The notes beneath the pieces were generated by a model. That model saw only the letters and a list, made by a program, of their open reading frames with translations, searched no databases and was not told the DNA's origin. Below, in pieces: positions 1 to 9,702 of a stretch of 22,500 nucleotides of DNA. How positions within the stretch are numbered: the first letter of the stretch is position 1; every line of letters starts with the position of its first letter. The stretch is from NCBI GenBank assembly GCA_002104895.1, contig MCFG01000191.1, positions 1-22,500 of the forward strand, read 5' to 3'. The position numbers and the translations under genes were made by a program. Source of the stretch: Anaeromyces robustus (lineage: Eukaryota > Neocallimastigomycota > Neocallimastigomycetes > Neocallimastigales > Neocallimastigaceae).

Positions 1-787
1 CTTAAACACCAAAATAATTCTATTATTAAAGAACTAATCACAAATATTCCTACTATGCCTTATTATTATTATTCATGGACTAAAGAATTTCGTACCCTAA
101 AAAGAAATTAAAAGGTTGTTCAAAAAAGGAAATTATTGATAAGTATTTAACAAGAGGAGTACTAACAAAAAATCCAGCTAAAAAAGCTTTTACTTACAAG
201 GAATGTAAATATGAACCTTCTAAAGATATACAGGATCTTGCTCTATCATACCTCCAATACCAACTTGGGTTCTTCTGAATTGTAAGAATGTAAGAATACG
301 CAGCGATTTTCAATTTAACTATAAATTTCTACTTAAAGGTAAGTCGTCTTCACTTGAAAACTTTACTACGTGTTGCCCTTGCTGTGGTGATAAAACGCAA
401 AATTTTTTCTCATTGGATATTCAATTGTAAGGCCTTTGAACAGGATAGAATTACAATTCTTAAACGCACTGAAGACTTATTCATAAAATTTGTATTAATT
501 AATTAAGTTAATTTACTGGAATTTCCTGAGGACTCGGACGAAGATTATGAAGATAATATATATTACTTGATGCTTAACACTTTCCTTGATGGGTGTTATA
601 CATTTTAAGAAACAAGAAATTATTGGGGAACAGAATCAATAGCATGAACAACCTATCAAAAAAGTTCATCGGATATTGTGGATCTGTCTCTCCCTTTTTC
701 TTATTATTGTTATTATGCCAATTCAATTGTAAATATATATCCTTTAGATCCTTTAGGATTCTTCTTAATTGATATAATGATAAAATT

Positions 788-800
788 AATAATAATAATA

Positions 801-838
<38 letters not shown>
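788..838. repeat. (AAT)n microsatellite
   Basis: About 50 bp of almost uninterrupted AAT/ATA triplets inside the degraded copy-1 element. It probably arose after the element lost function. Confidence 0.8.
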
Positions 839-939
839 GAAAGAACACTCCTTGGGCAGCTTCAAGAGCGTCGACGTCGAAAAGATAAGGCATGAAATTT
901 ATTCGAATCTTATTACGGACCCAAGTGAAATAGGATAGT

Positions 940-984
940 ATAGATCAATTTTACTTTAATTCTATATGTAGAATTAAAGTAAAA
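940..984 (+). repeat. LINE-like 3' terminal repeat with 16-bp hairpin, copy 1
   Basis: Bases 940-977 are identical to 1647-1684. Within it, TTTTACTTTAATTCTA (949-964) pairs perfectly with 969-984 around a TATG loop, giving a 16-bp stem. It directly follows the apparent end of the degraded ORF. Stem-loops in the 3' UTR are known recognition elements for some LINE reverse transcriptases; that role here is inferred. Confidence 0.7.
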
Positions 985-985
985 A

Positions 986-1194
986 GAAATTATGGACTTC
1001 TATTGAAATAGAGACATGAACAGTGATTAATCAATTAAAGACAAAATTTATAAAATGAACATTTTTTAAAAATTCAAGAGACTACTTAAAATTTAATCTA
1101 GAATTTCCTGAATAATAACAAAAGTTTCAGGTGAATACTTAGGGCAAGATGTGGATATAACATTGATACTATAGCTGCTAAAATGATTAATAGT
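986..1194. other. Unassigned stretch between the two LINE-like remnants
   Basis: No frame stays open, and I recognise no motif. It could be the decayed 5' part of copy 2 or the old insertion site. Confidence 0.4.
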
Positions 1195-1690
1195 TTAGTT
1201 GTGACTAGTGATAACTCTAGTGTAGATAATAGAATTAACAATATTATTTAGGGTTATAAAAGTAGTTCTAATAATAGGAACAATAGTATATGTAATATCG
1301 ATATTTTAGGAAATTGAAAAATTATTAATAGGTATCGAATTTATATTTTTTTAATTGGTGGAAGAGAACATGGTTTTAATGAAATAAATAACAATTATCC
1401 ATACAAAAAGGAATGGAAATGTTTGTTTAAGTGTCAGACAGAGTCTGATACATATTCAAAATCCCCATTCTTGTTGAGATCTGCGGCTCTATTGAATGAT
1501 ATCATGCCTGTTGTCTCTAAAAAATAACATATATTATTATTCAATAAATTCAGAACCAACCTCTCCAGGAACGTCAATGCTGATAATACAGTAGGACAGC
1601 CTAGTAGGGCAAATACCGATCCTATTATTATCCCAAATGGAATAGAATAGATCAATTTTACTTTAATTCTATATGTAGAATTAAGGGTTA
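1195..1690 (+). mobile_element. Decayed LINE-like retrotransposon 3' end (copy 2)
   Basis: From about 1201 to 1650 one + strand frame reads as protein interrupted by a few stops. It contains a zf-RVT-like segment (KCLFKCQTESDTYS, about 1409-1450) followed by a Leu/Ala-rich stretch, then about 55 residues to a stop at 1648-1650. The bases before that stop align with those before the corresponding stop of copy 1, and the next bases are identical to copy 1 (38 bp at 1647-1684). The distance from zinc motif to ORF end is much shorter than in copy 1, so this is a related subfamily or an internally deleted copy, not a simple tandem duplicate. The 5' part is missing, as in ordinary LINE 5' truncation. 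An opposite-strand ORF across 1434-1655 is a shadow. Confidence 0.45.
1647..1684 (+). repeat. LINE-like 3' terminal repeat with hairpin, copy 2
   Basis: Identical over 38 bp to 940-977. TTAATTCTA (1663-1671) pairs with 1676-1684 around the same TATG loop, a 9-bp perfect stem. The right arm diverges from copy 1 immediately after 1684, so the stem is shorter here. Confidence 0.7.
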
Positions 1691-2476
1691 GTATGGATTT
1701 ATTGTTTTTACATATTATTATATTATTTTTTTCCCTCCAGTATTATTCATTATTATCTATAATGTTTAACTAGTTTTTTTTTTATTTTTTTATTATGTTT
1801 TTTTTTTTTTTTATGATTCATATATATTAATATTTAAATTCAATAAAGATGATGTACGAATTGTGTGCTATAAAAAAAAATTTGTTTATTCCTAATAGAT
1901 AATTTTGTAAATATATAAAGTATAATTAATCATTAGAAAATAGTCTAAAATATAATTTATATAAAAAAACTTGATAAATAGATTAAATAATTATTAAACT
2001 TAATACTAACAATATTAACACCAATAAATTGATTTTATTAATTATCTTTTTATTTTACTTTTTTTTTATATATATTTATTTTATTTTATTTTATTTTATT
2101 TTATTTTATTTTATTTTATTTTATTTTATTTTATTTTATTTTATTTTATTTTATTTTATTAATAATAAATTAATAACTTAGATAGTGAAATAAAACTATA
2201 GGAAAGATGAAATAAATATTAAATTAAAACTATAGGAAATTTGAAATATTAAATATTTAAACATTTTTAAAAGTTTATTATATATTATATATATATATAA
2301 AATAAAATAAATATACAAATTATATATATATATGTATATTTATTATTATTATTTATTAATATATATATATTTTTATCTTATTATTATAATTAAAATAATC
2401 TTTTTATTGTTTATTCATTTTTAAATTTATTTATTTATTTATTACTATTATTATTCGTTTTTTATCTAAATTTTCT
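1691..2476. other. Intergenic, non-coding, AT-rich
   Basis: Homopolymer T runs, TA runs and an ATTTT satellite. No open frame or RNA gene is visible. Its right end is the 3' flank of the transporter at 2477-4063. Confidence 0.7.
2076..2160. repeat. (ATTTT)n pentanucleotide satellite
   Basis: Roughly 17 uninterrupted copies of ATTTT, one of the longest perfect repeats in the window. Likely length-variable between strains. Confidence 0.9.
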
Positions 2477-4063
2477 TCATTTTTCGTTTTCTATTTGGTT
2501 ATTACTTTTTTTCTTAATAATTAATGGATCATGACATCCAAAAATTCCAAGTAATAATATAATAAATGAAATAATAGCCATCACTAAAAATACTATATTA
2601 ACACCATATAAATCTGGATAGGGTTTTGTGGTTTTAACTTTATCTGATACAAAAGTCATAATGGATACAAATAATGCTGTACCTATAGCTCCACTAACAA
2701 TTCTAAAGGAATTAATAGTTGCTGATCCATCTGTTGTTTTAGAAGCTGGTATTTTACTCATCCCCCATGTAATGACTGGCATATTTAATATACTAATACA
2801 TATACTTCTTATAATATTTATGGCGGATACAAACCATATATTGAAATTTATATTAATGAAATATAATATTAAATTACTTAAAGTAGAAAATATACCCGCA
2901 AAAATATATAATGATTTAATTCCTATTTTATCATAAATTTTACCAGCATATGGACTTATTAAAGCTAAAGCTAATGATCCTGGTAATACAGCTAATCCTG
3001 AAATTGTGGCTGTTTTACCTTTAACTTGTTGGAAATAAAGTGGTAAAATAACAGCTGAACCTAAATTAATTAAATTAATTCCAATGATAGTGATTGCTGC
3101 GACTGCATAAGTTTTATGTTTTAATACTCGTATATCAATAAAAGGTTGTTTTAAATTTAATTGTCGTATGGCAAATATTATACAAGAGATTATACCAATA
3201 ATTAAAGCTAATAATACATGAACACTAACAAATTTATATGAACCAAAATTACCAGCTGCTAAGGTTATACCACCAAAGGCTAAAATACTTAATAAAAATG
3301 ATATAATATCAAAATGTACTTTTTTATTTGGTAAACAGTCAATAAATACCATTAATGTATAAATTAAATTAATTATCATAATTACTAAAGCAAGTACGAA
3401 AATCATTCTCCAACTTATATAATCAGATAAAACACCAGAAATAGCTGGTGCAATAACAGGAGCTGCATTAAGTGATAAACCATACCATCCCATAGCTGAA
3501 CCTCTTTTTTCTGGTGGATAAATTGTTAAAACTACTACTTGTCCCATAGATGATAATAATCCACTACCAAAACCTTGTATAATTCTACCAAATAATATCA
3601 TATAAAAATTTATGGAACATAAAGCTAAAGTTACCCCAGATAAAAATAAAATAATAGCAGTAAGATATAATCTTCTTGTTCTAAATCTATTCATAAGAAA
3701 TGAACTTAAAGGAATAATAATAGCCATAGTTAAACTAAAACCACTTGTTAGCCATTGAGCTAAGTTTACACTAATTTTAAAATCTTTAATAATAGGTGGT
3801 AATGCTGTAGCTAAAGCAGTATGAAGCATTGTACCTGCAATACATCCAAGGTTAACATTAATAAACATTTGTAAACGTTTTTTACTTGTAAATTTTTTAT
3901 AAATATTTTTTGCTATTTCTTCTTCTTCTTCTTCCTTTTTTTCTTGTTCTTCTTCTTCAGTTAATTCATTTTGTTCTTTTTCTTTTATATCTATTACTTT
4001 TTCTTCTACCATTTTATTATTTTCTTTATCTTCTACTTCTGTTCCTGTATTATTGTAACTCAT
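2477..4063 (-). CDS. DHA2-family 14-helix MFS transporter (EmrB/QacA type), paralog A
   Basis: A 528-residue intronless reading frame. The first ~60 residues are a charged cytosolic lead with a Glu-rich run. About 14 hydrophobic segments follow (roughly 67-90, 103-124, 134-152, 156-181, 192-213, 218-240, 252-271, 279-299, 316-341, 350-372, 383-402, 407-430, 451-472, 486-509), the number typical of the DHA2 drug:H+ antiporters. MFS motif A lies in loop 2-3 (MNRFRTRRLYL, ~124-134), motif B in helix 4 (GRIIQGFGSG, ~159-168, with the conserved Arg160) and a motif-C-like Pro/Gly stretch in helix 5 (APVIAPAISG, ~201-210). Segments such as YPPEKRGSAMG and MPVITWG resemble bacterial, especially Firmicutes, EmrB/QacA proteins more than fungal DHA2 pumps. 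Expected role is proton-driven export of a small toxic compound across the plasma membrane; the substrate cannot be told. The first ATG is used; ATG codon 18 is a possible alternative. A close paralog lies at 7969-9702. Confidence 0.9.
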   Translation of the reverse strand: MSYNNTGTEVEDKENNKMVEEKVIDIKEKEQNELTEEEEQEKKEEEEEEIAKNIYKKFTSKKRLQMFINVNLGCIAGTMLHTALATALPPIIKDFKISVNLAQWLTSGFSLTMAIIIPLSSFLMNRFRTRRLYLTAIILFLSGVTLALCSINFYMILFGRIIQGFGSGLLSSMGQVVVLTIYPPEKRGSAMGWYGLSLNAAPVIAPAISGVLSDYISWRMIFVLALVIMIINLIYTLMVFIDCLPNKKVHFDIISFLLSILAFGGITLAAGNFGSYKFVSVHVLLALIIGIISCIIFAIRQLNLKQPFIDIRVLKHKTYAVAAITIIGINLINLGSAVILPLYFQQVKGKTATISGLAVLPGSLALALISPYAGKIYDKIGIKSLYIFAGIFSTLSNLILYFININFNIWFVSAINIIRSICISILNMPVITWGMSKIPASKTTDGSATINSFRIVSGAIGTALFVSIMTFVSDKVKTTKPYPDLYGVNIVFLVMAIISFIILLLGIFGCHDPLIIKKKSNNQIENEK

Positions 4064-5468
4064 TTATATATATGTATATATATATTTTTTTTTTTTCCTG
4101 TTTTATATATAATTATTTAATAAGGTTTTGCTTAATTATTATTATTTTTTACTCGAATTATTTTCACTTTTTAAATTGTAATCAATATTTAATTGATAAT
4201 GTTTATAATAGAAATTTAAAAAATTATATTAATTACAATAATAATTATAATTTTTTTGTTTTATATATAATATTCAATAGTATCTTGTTTATTTATTATT
4301 ATTATTATTTTTTTGCTTAAATGATTTTATTTTTATTTTTTAAATTATTAATAATCAATATTTAACATTTATAGTAAAAAAAAAATTATATAATAATAAT
4401 TATTATAATACTGATAATAATTATAATTATAAATATAATTATGTAGAATCACTAATATCCTACTAAATTATTTTTTTAAACTAAAATATATATAAATATA
4501 TTTTGAAATTAAGAATTTTTTTTTTAAAAAAAAAAAAAAACTAATTGAAATTTCAATAATCTTTAAAAAAAAAAAAATTGGTTATAAAAAATAAAAAATA
4601 AATTTTTATTGGTAAATATACTAATAATATATTAATATCTTATCACTCAATTATTCCATTATTCCTTTAATTAAAAAAAAAAAATTTTTTTTATATATGA
4701 TCTAAACTTTAAAAAATAGGGAAAAAAAAAATAAAAAAGATTTTATCAAAATATATATTAAATTATATATTTATAATATATTCATAATATATTATAAATA
4801 TATAAATTATTTATTACTAAAAAGATTTTTTTTTTAAATTATTAGTAATATTACTCATTTTAATTTATTTAAAATTTCTTTTTTATTTTCAATTTTTCAA
4901 TTTAAAATATTAATTGTAATTTCTTGTATTCTCTCTCTCTTTTTTTTTATTTTTATTTTTTTAAAGTCTTATTCTTTTATTTTTTTATATTTTTTTTTTA
5001 AATAAGTAATAATAATAATGAGTATGAAAGTAATCAAATAAGTAGTTTATTTTATTTATAAAAAAACTAAAGGTTGAGAAAAAAAAGGAAAAAGGTAGTT
5101 AATAATATATTTTAATAATAAAATAATATATAAAATATAATTAATATATATATAATATTAATTTTTTATATATAATTAAATAAATATAATATCCAACTGA
5201 CATATTAGGAATAAAAATATTATTTAATATAAAATAAAGCAAAATACTGTTCTTAATAAAAATAAATAAGATTTCTTTTACTTTTTTTTGCTTTTTTTTT
5301 TTTTTTTTTTTTTTTGAAAAGTATTATATCTTCTAAATATATATTATTATAACATATATATATATAATAAAGAATTAAAAAAAAAAAAATATTATATAAA
5401 TAAATAAATAAATAAATAACTTTTTTTTTTTTATTTTTATTTTTATTTTTTTTAATATTAAAAAAATA
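4064..5468. other. Divergent intergenic region between transporter A and the ankyrin gene
   Basis: About 1.4 kb between two divergently transcribed starts, so it presumably holds both promoters and 5' leaders. It contains TA runs, T24 at 5292-5315, a short CT run near 4930 and (AAAT)n at about 5397-5420. An apparent + strand frame crossing 3910-4320 is a shadow of the transporter start plus AT-rich flank. No specific promoter element can be called in such biased sequence. Confidence 0.6.
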
Positions 5469-7277
5469 ATGAATAATAATAATAAGGAAAAAATTAATGA
5501 AATCATTTTAAAATTTTATAAAGGTGAATTAAACAATGAAATATTTATTGAAAATATTTTATGTAATTATTTTACAATTAATTCAAGTATAAAAAATATA
5601 ATATTGAAATTTACAAAAGAAGAAAGAAATGATTATTTAAAATACATTGCAAATTATTATATATATGATAATTCTTTTATTTTAAAATTATTGTTATGCT
5701 TTAAAAGAAAACAACCTTTGTCGAACGAAGAATTAAATGATATTATTATAAAAGAAAAATATAAAATAAAAGATAATGTAAATTTAAAAGATGAATATGG
5801 AATCTCTCCTTTAAGTATTGCTTGTAGAAAAATAAGTAAATGTTTAAATTTAAATAGAACAAAAATTTTATGGCGATTCGGTAGAAGAAGAATTAATAAT
5901 AGAAATTCTAATATAATTAATAGTAATAATGATAATAATGATAATGATATTGAGAATGAAACACTAAAAATTAGAAAAAATGAAAAAAATGAAGAAATAA
6001 TAAAATGTTTAATTGAATTTGGAGCGGATGTTAATGAAGAAAATATTTATAGAGAAACACCTTTAATTAGAATTTGTGAAGATGAAAATGAAAAAATATT
6101 AAAATATTTAGTTGAACATGGTGCAGATGTTAATAAAGTATGTGGTGATAAAACTCCTTTAAATATTTCTTGTTTCAAAGGAAATGAAAATATCATAAAA
6201 TATTTAGTTGAACATGGAGCTGATGTTAATAAAGAAATTAATAATAATACCCCATTAACTCTTTGTTGTACAATAAAAAATGAAAATATGATAAAATATT
6301 TAATAGAAAATGGTGCAGATGTTAATCAAGAAACAAAGGATGGTCAAACACCATTAATTATAAGTATTAAATATAATAATGAAACTATAATAAAATATTT
6401 AATTGAAAAGGGTGCAGATGTTAATAAAGAAAATATTTATCATGAAACCCCTTTAACTATTGCTTGTAATATAAAAACAAATCTTTATGAAATAATTTAT
6501 AAATTAAATTCTCCATTATGTACTGAAAGTAATAATGGAAATGAAAATATCGTAAAATATTTAATTGAAAAAGGAGCAAATATAAATAAAAAAAATAATA
6601 ATAATGAAACTGCTTTATTTATAGCTTCAAAAAATGGTTATGAAGGTATTACTCAATGTTTAATTGAACATGGAGCAAATATAAATGAAAAAAATAATAA
6701 TAATGAAACTGCTTTATTTATAGCTTCTAAAAATGGTTATGAACGTATTACTCAATACTTAATTGAACATGGAGCAAATATATATATTAAAAATAAAGAT
6801 GGAGATACACCTTTATTTATAGCTTGTAAAAATAAAAATAAAGATATAGTGAAGATTTTAATTGAATATGGTGGTGCTAATGTTAATGAAGAAAATCAAA
6901 ATGGTGATACTCCATTAATCATAGCTTGTAATAATTGTAATTTAGAAATTAAACGAATTTTTGATCGTGTATTTAGATTTAATCGAAATAGAAATCCTAT
7001 AATTAATAATTCATTTCCTTTAATAGAATATTTAATTGATTCAGGAGCGGATGTTAATAAAAGAAATAAAGATGGTGATACCCCATTATTGATTGCTTTT
7101 AAAAGATATAAAATACTTTATAAAAAAAAAGAACAATCAGAAGTTGATAATAACATAGATTATTATGATTTACCATTAATAAAATATTTAATTAAACATG
7201 GAGCCAAATCTATTAATAATGATACTATTGGTAATGATAGTAATAATAATAATAATCATAAAATCAATAACGTATAA
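5469..7277 (+). CDS. Ankyrin-repeat protein
   Basis: A 602-residue protein from a single open frame. Residues 1-105 form a helical-looking N-terminal region without a recognised motif. About eleven ankyrin repeats follow (~106-581) with the classical signature TPL-x-x-A-C in helix A and IIKYLIEHGADVN in helix B. Four repeats (the 1st, 6th, 10th and 11th) carry extra residues just after the helix-A Cys/Ala: about 50 residues at ~122-174, 20 at ~337-357, 25 at ~491-515 and 22 at ~546-568. Repeats 7 and 8 are near-identical, showing recent duplication. The tail (582-602) is Asn-rich. There is no signal peptide, membrane segment or partner catalytic domain, so the likely role is cytosolic protein binding with unknown partner. 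Ankyrin repeats do not specify function. The start is the first ATG after an A-rich leader; an upstream exon cannot be excluded. Confidence 0.85.
   Translation: MNNNNKEKINEIILKFYKGELNNEIFIENILCNYFTINSSIKNIILKFTKEERNDYLKYIANYYIYDNSFILKLLLCFKRKQPLSNEELNDIIIKEKYKIKDNVNLKDEYGISPLSIACRKISKCLNLNRTKILWRFGRRRINNRNSNIINSNNDNNDNDIENETLKIRKNEKNEEIIKCLIEFGADVNEENIYRETPLIRICEDENEKILKYLVEHGADVNKVCGDKTPLNISCFKGNENIIKYLVEHGADVNKEINNNTPLTLCCTIKNENMIKYLIENGADVNQETKDGQTPLIISIKYNNETIIKYLIEKGADVNKENIYHETPLTIACNIKTNLYEIIYKLNSPLCTESNNGNENIVKYLIEKGANINKKNNNNETALFIASKNGYEGITQCLIEHGANINEKNNNNETALFIASKNGYERITQYLIEHGANIYIKNKDGDTPLFIACKNKNKDIVKILIEYGGANVNEENQNGDTPLIIACNNCNLEIKRIFDRVFRFNRNRNPIINNSFPLIEYLIDSGADVNKRNKDGDTPLLIAFKRYKILYKKKEQSEVDNNIDYYDLPLIKYLIKHGAKSINNDTIGNDSNNNNNHKINNV
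6588..6785 (+). repeat. Recent tandem duplication of one ankyrin repeat (2 x 99 bp)
   Basis: 6588-6686 and 6687-6785 match at 93 of 99 bases by hand count and encode 33-residue repeats differing at four positions. The other repeats of this protein are much more diverged, so this pair is young or homogenised by conversion. Confidence 0.9.
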
Positions 7278-7968
7278 TGTATAATAGATATATATATATA
7301 AAAGTAAAAAAAAAAATAATTATAATAAAATAAAAAGAAAATAATAAAAAAAATTAAATAAAAATAAAAAAAAAATAATAAATTAAATAAAAAATAATAA
7401 AAATTTTAAAATAAAATATATAAGCATATAAAAATTTATATGAATAAATAATTCATTATTTTTTCAATTTCTTTTTTTGTAAATCAAATATTCAAATATA
7501 TATCTGTAATTTTCAATTTAATATTATATTTTATTATTATTTTTATTATTATTATTTAATTTTATTTTATTTTAATTTTATTTTTAATTCTAATTTTTTT
7601 TTCCTTCGTTTTTTAAACTATTAATTATGTGCTGGATTAATTTTTTAATTGAATGAAGAAAAAAATATAATAAATAAATAAATAAATAATGAAAAATATA
7701 TTCCATTTTAATAAAATTGTTTTATAAAAAATAAATTAAATTATTAATATTAATTATATTAATTATATTAATTATATTAATTATTATTAATTATTATTAT
7801 TATCATTACAATTATTATTATTTATAGTATGATTAAGTATTGTGAAAATTATCCTTTTTTTTCTTCTTTTTTATTATTTATTTATTTAAGAAAGATAAAA
7901 AAAAAAGTCATTTGATTTTAATTTATTTAAGAGAAAAAAAAAAAAAAAAAAAGTCTTTTGATTTTAAT
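7278..7968. other. Convergent intergenic region
   Basis: Lies between the 3' ends of the ankyrin gene (+) and transporter B (-), so it should contain both polyadenylation sites. About four copies of a 9-bp TTAATTATA-type repeat occur at roughly 7745-7785. No open frame of note. Confidence 0.6.
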
Positions 7969-7977
7969 TTATTTTAC
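7905..7977. repeat. Imperfect direct repeat overlapping the stop of transporter B
   Basis: An A-run followed by GTCATTTGATTTTAATTTAT (7907-7926) recurs at 7953-7972 as GTCTTTTGATTTTAATTTAT, with one mismatch in 20. The second copy includes the stop codon of the transporter gene (7969-7971). It looks like a short tandem duplication of the CDS end into the 3' flank. Confidence 0.7.
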
Positions 7978-8147
7978 AATAACTTCAACTTTTTTTTTAC
8001 TATTATAACTTGAATTACTTAAATCATGTGGAATATTTATTGTATCTTCATCATCTTCTTTGTTTATTATTATTTTTTTTTCATTCATTGAATTATTTAT
8101 TTTTTCATTGTCATTTTCATTTTTATTTTCATAAGTTTTACTATTAC

Positions 8148-8184
<37 letters not shown>

Positions 8185-9702
8185 TCTATTTTTATTTTTA
8201 TTTTTATTAATTTTTATTTTATCTTCACATCCAAATATTCCAAATAATAATATAATAAAGGAGATTAAGGCCATAGATAAAAATACTACATTAATACCAT
8301 AAAGTTGTGGTTCAGGTTTTGAATCTTTTACTAAATTTTCTATATAAGTCATAACGGATACAAATAAGGCTGTACCAACCGAACCACTAACAATTCTAAA
8401 GGAATTAATGGTTGCTGAACCATCTGTTGTTTTGGATGCTGGAATTTTACTCATTCCCCATGTAATAATTGGCATATTTAATAAACTTATACATAAACAT
8501 CTTATAATATTTATACTTGCTACTACCCATATATTAACATTAATATTGATGAAATATAAACTTAAATTACTTAATGTGGAAAAAATACCAAAAACTATAA
8601 ATAATACTTTAATTCCCATTTTATCATAAATTTTTCCTACAAATGGACTAACAAGTGCTAAGGATAATGATCCTGGTAATACAGCTAATCCTGATATTGT
8701 TGCTGATTTTTTTTTCACTTGTTGGAAATAAAGTGGGAAAATAACAGCTGAACCCATATTAATTAAATTTACTCCTATTATCGTTAGTGCTGATATAGCA
8801 AAACATTTATTTCCTAAAACACGAATATCTAAAAATGGTTGTTTTAAATTTAATTGTCGAATAGAAAATATAACACCAGCTAAGATACCAATAATTAATG
8901 ATAATAATACATGATAACTAACAAACTTATATGTACCAAAATTACCAATAGCTAATGTTATACCACCAAAAGTGAAAGCACTTAATATAAAGGAAAAAAT
9001 ATCAAATTTAACCTTTTTATTTGGTATACAATCAGAAAATTCAATTAAAGTATAAACTAAAGTACATAACATAATAGATATTGATAAAAGAAAAATCGTT
9101 CTCCAACCTATTGTATCTGCTAATATACCTGCAATTGTCGGTGATATTACTGGTGCGGCACCAACAGATAAACCATACCATCCCATAGCTGAACCTCTTT
9201 TTTCAGGTGGGAAAATAGTTAATATAATAACTTGTCCCATAGAAGATAATAATCCACTACCACAAGCTTGTACAATTCTACCGACTAACATCATATAAAA
9301 ATTAACTGAAAAAAATGCTATAGTTAAACCAGTTAAAAAAAATAAAATTGCTGTAAGATATAATCTTCTTGTTCTAAATCTATTCATAAGAAAAGAAGAT
9401 AATGGTATCATAATTGACATGGCTAAACTATAACCACTAGTTAACCATTGTCCTGTATTAATACTAATTTTAAACTCTTTTACTATAGGTGGTAATGCTG
9501 TTGTTAATGCTGTTTGAAGCATAATACCTGCTATACATGATATATTAACGTTGATAAATATTTGCATACGTTTTTTATTTGAAATTTCCATATATGTCTT
9601 TTCAATTAATTTTTCATGGTCAATTTCTGTATTAGCTAAATCTTTATCATCATTTTTAGATTTTTTCAGCGTTTCATTTGTAGGTTCATTAGATTCTTTC
9701 AT
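7969..9702 (-). CDS. DHA2-family 14-helix MFS transporter (EmrB/QacA type), paralog B
   Basis: A 577-residue intronless paralog of the 2477-4063 product. In one 60-residue stretch (B residues 73-132) I count 44 identities with A. The helix pattern and motifs are the same: loop 2-3 MNRFRTRRLYL (~107-117), helix 4 GRIVQACGSG (~141-150), helix 5 AAPVISPTIAGIL (~182-194). The N-terminal lead is shorter and lacks the Glu run of A. The C-terminus carries an extra ~80-residue hydrophilic tail with an Asn run (~505-517), written by a (TTA)n microsatellite at about 8144-8184. The tail was probably added by repeat growth, and its start lies just after the last helix. Role inferred as proton-coupled export of a toxic compound; substrate unknown. 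The ATG is immediately preceded in the transcript by 26 consecutive A residues (9703-9728). Confidence 0.9.
8144..8184. repeat. (TTA)n microsatellite coding an Asn run
   Basis: About 13 triplets in frame in the hydrophilic tail of transporter B. Absent from paralog A. Confidence 0.85.

Larger units (their letters stand above)
1..985 (+). mobile_element. Decayed LINE-like retrotransposon 3' end (copy 1, 5' end outside window)
   Basis: No intact ORF spans this stretch, but successive frames give protein that looks like the C-terminal end of a non-LTR (LINE) polyprotein. Around 130-290 there is a Lys-rich stretch followed by a motif reading KDIQDLALSYLQYQLGF. Around 370-430 a Cys-rich patch, CCPCCGDKTQ, resembles the zinc-binding zf-RVT motif that follows reverse transcriptase in many LINEs, followed by a Cys and an acidic/Lys segment (CKAFEQDRI). 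Coding appearance is spread over different frames with several stops, so the copy is dead. It ends in a 16-bp perfect stem hairpin at 949-984. Base composition is visibly richer in G+C than the surrounding intergenic DNA. The element class rests on the zinc motif and the 3' structure; the RT core itself is not in the window. A degraded host gene is the alternative. Confidence 0.5.

Noticed and set aside
1434-1655. Minus-strand 73-codon ORF
   Set aside because: It lies opposite the LINE-like copy 2, where the + strand reads as zinc-motif protein.
3910-4320. Plus-strand Leu/Phe/Tyr-rich ORF
   Set aside because: Antisense of the Glu/Lys-rich N-terminus of transporter A plus AT-rich flank; simple composition only.
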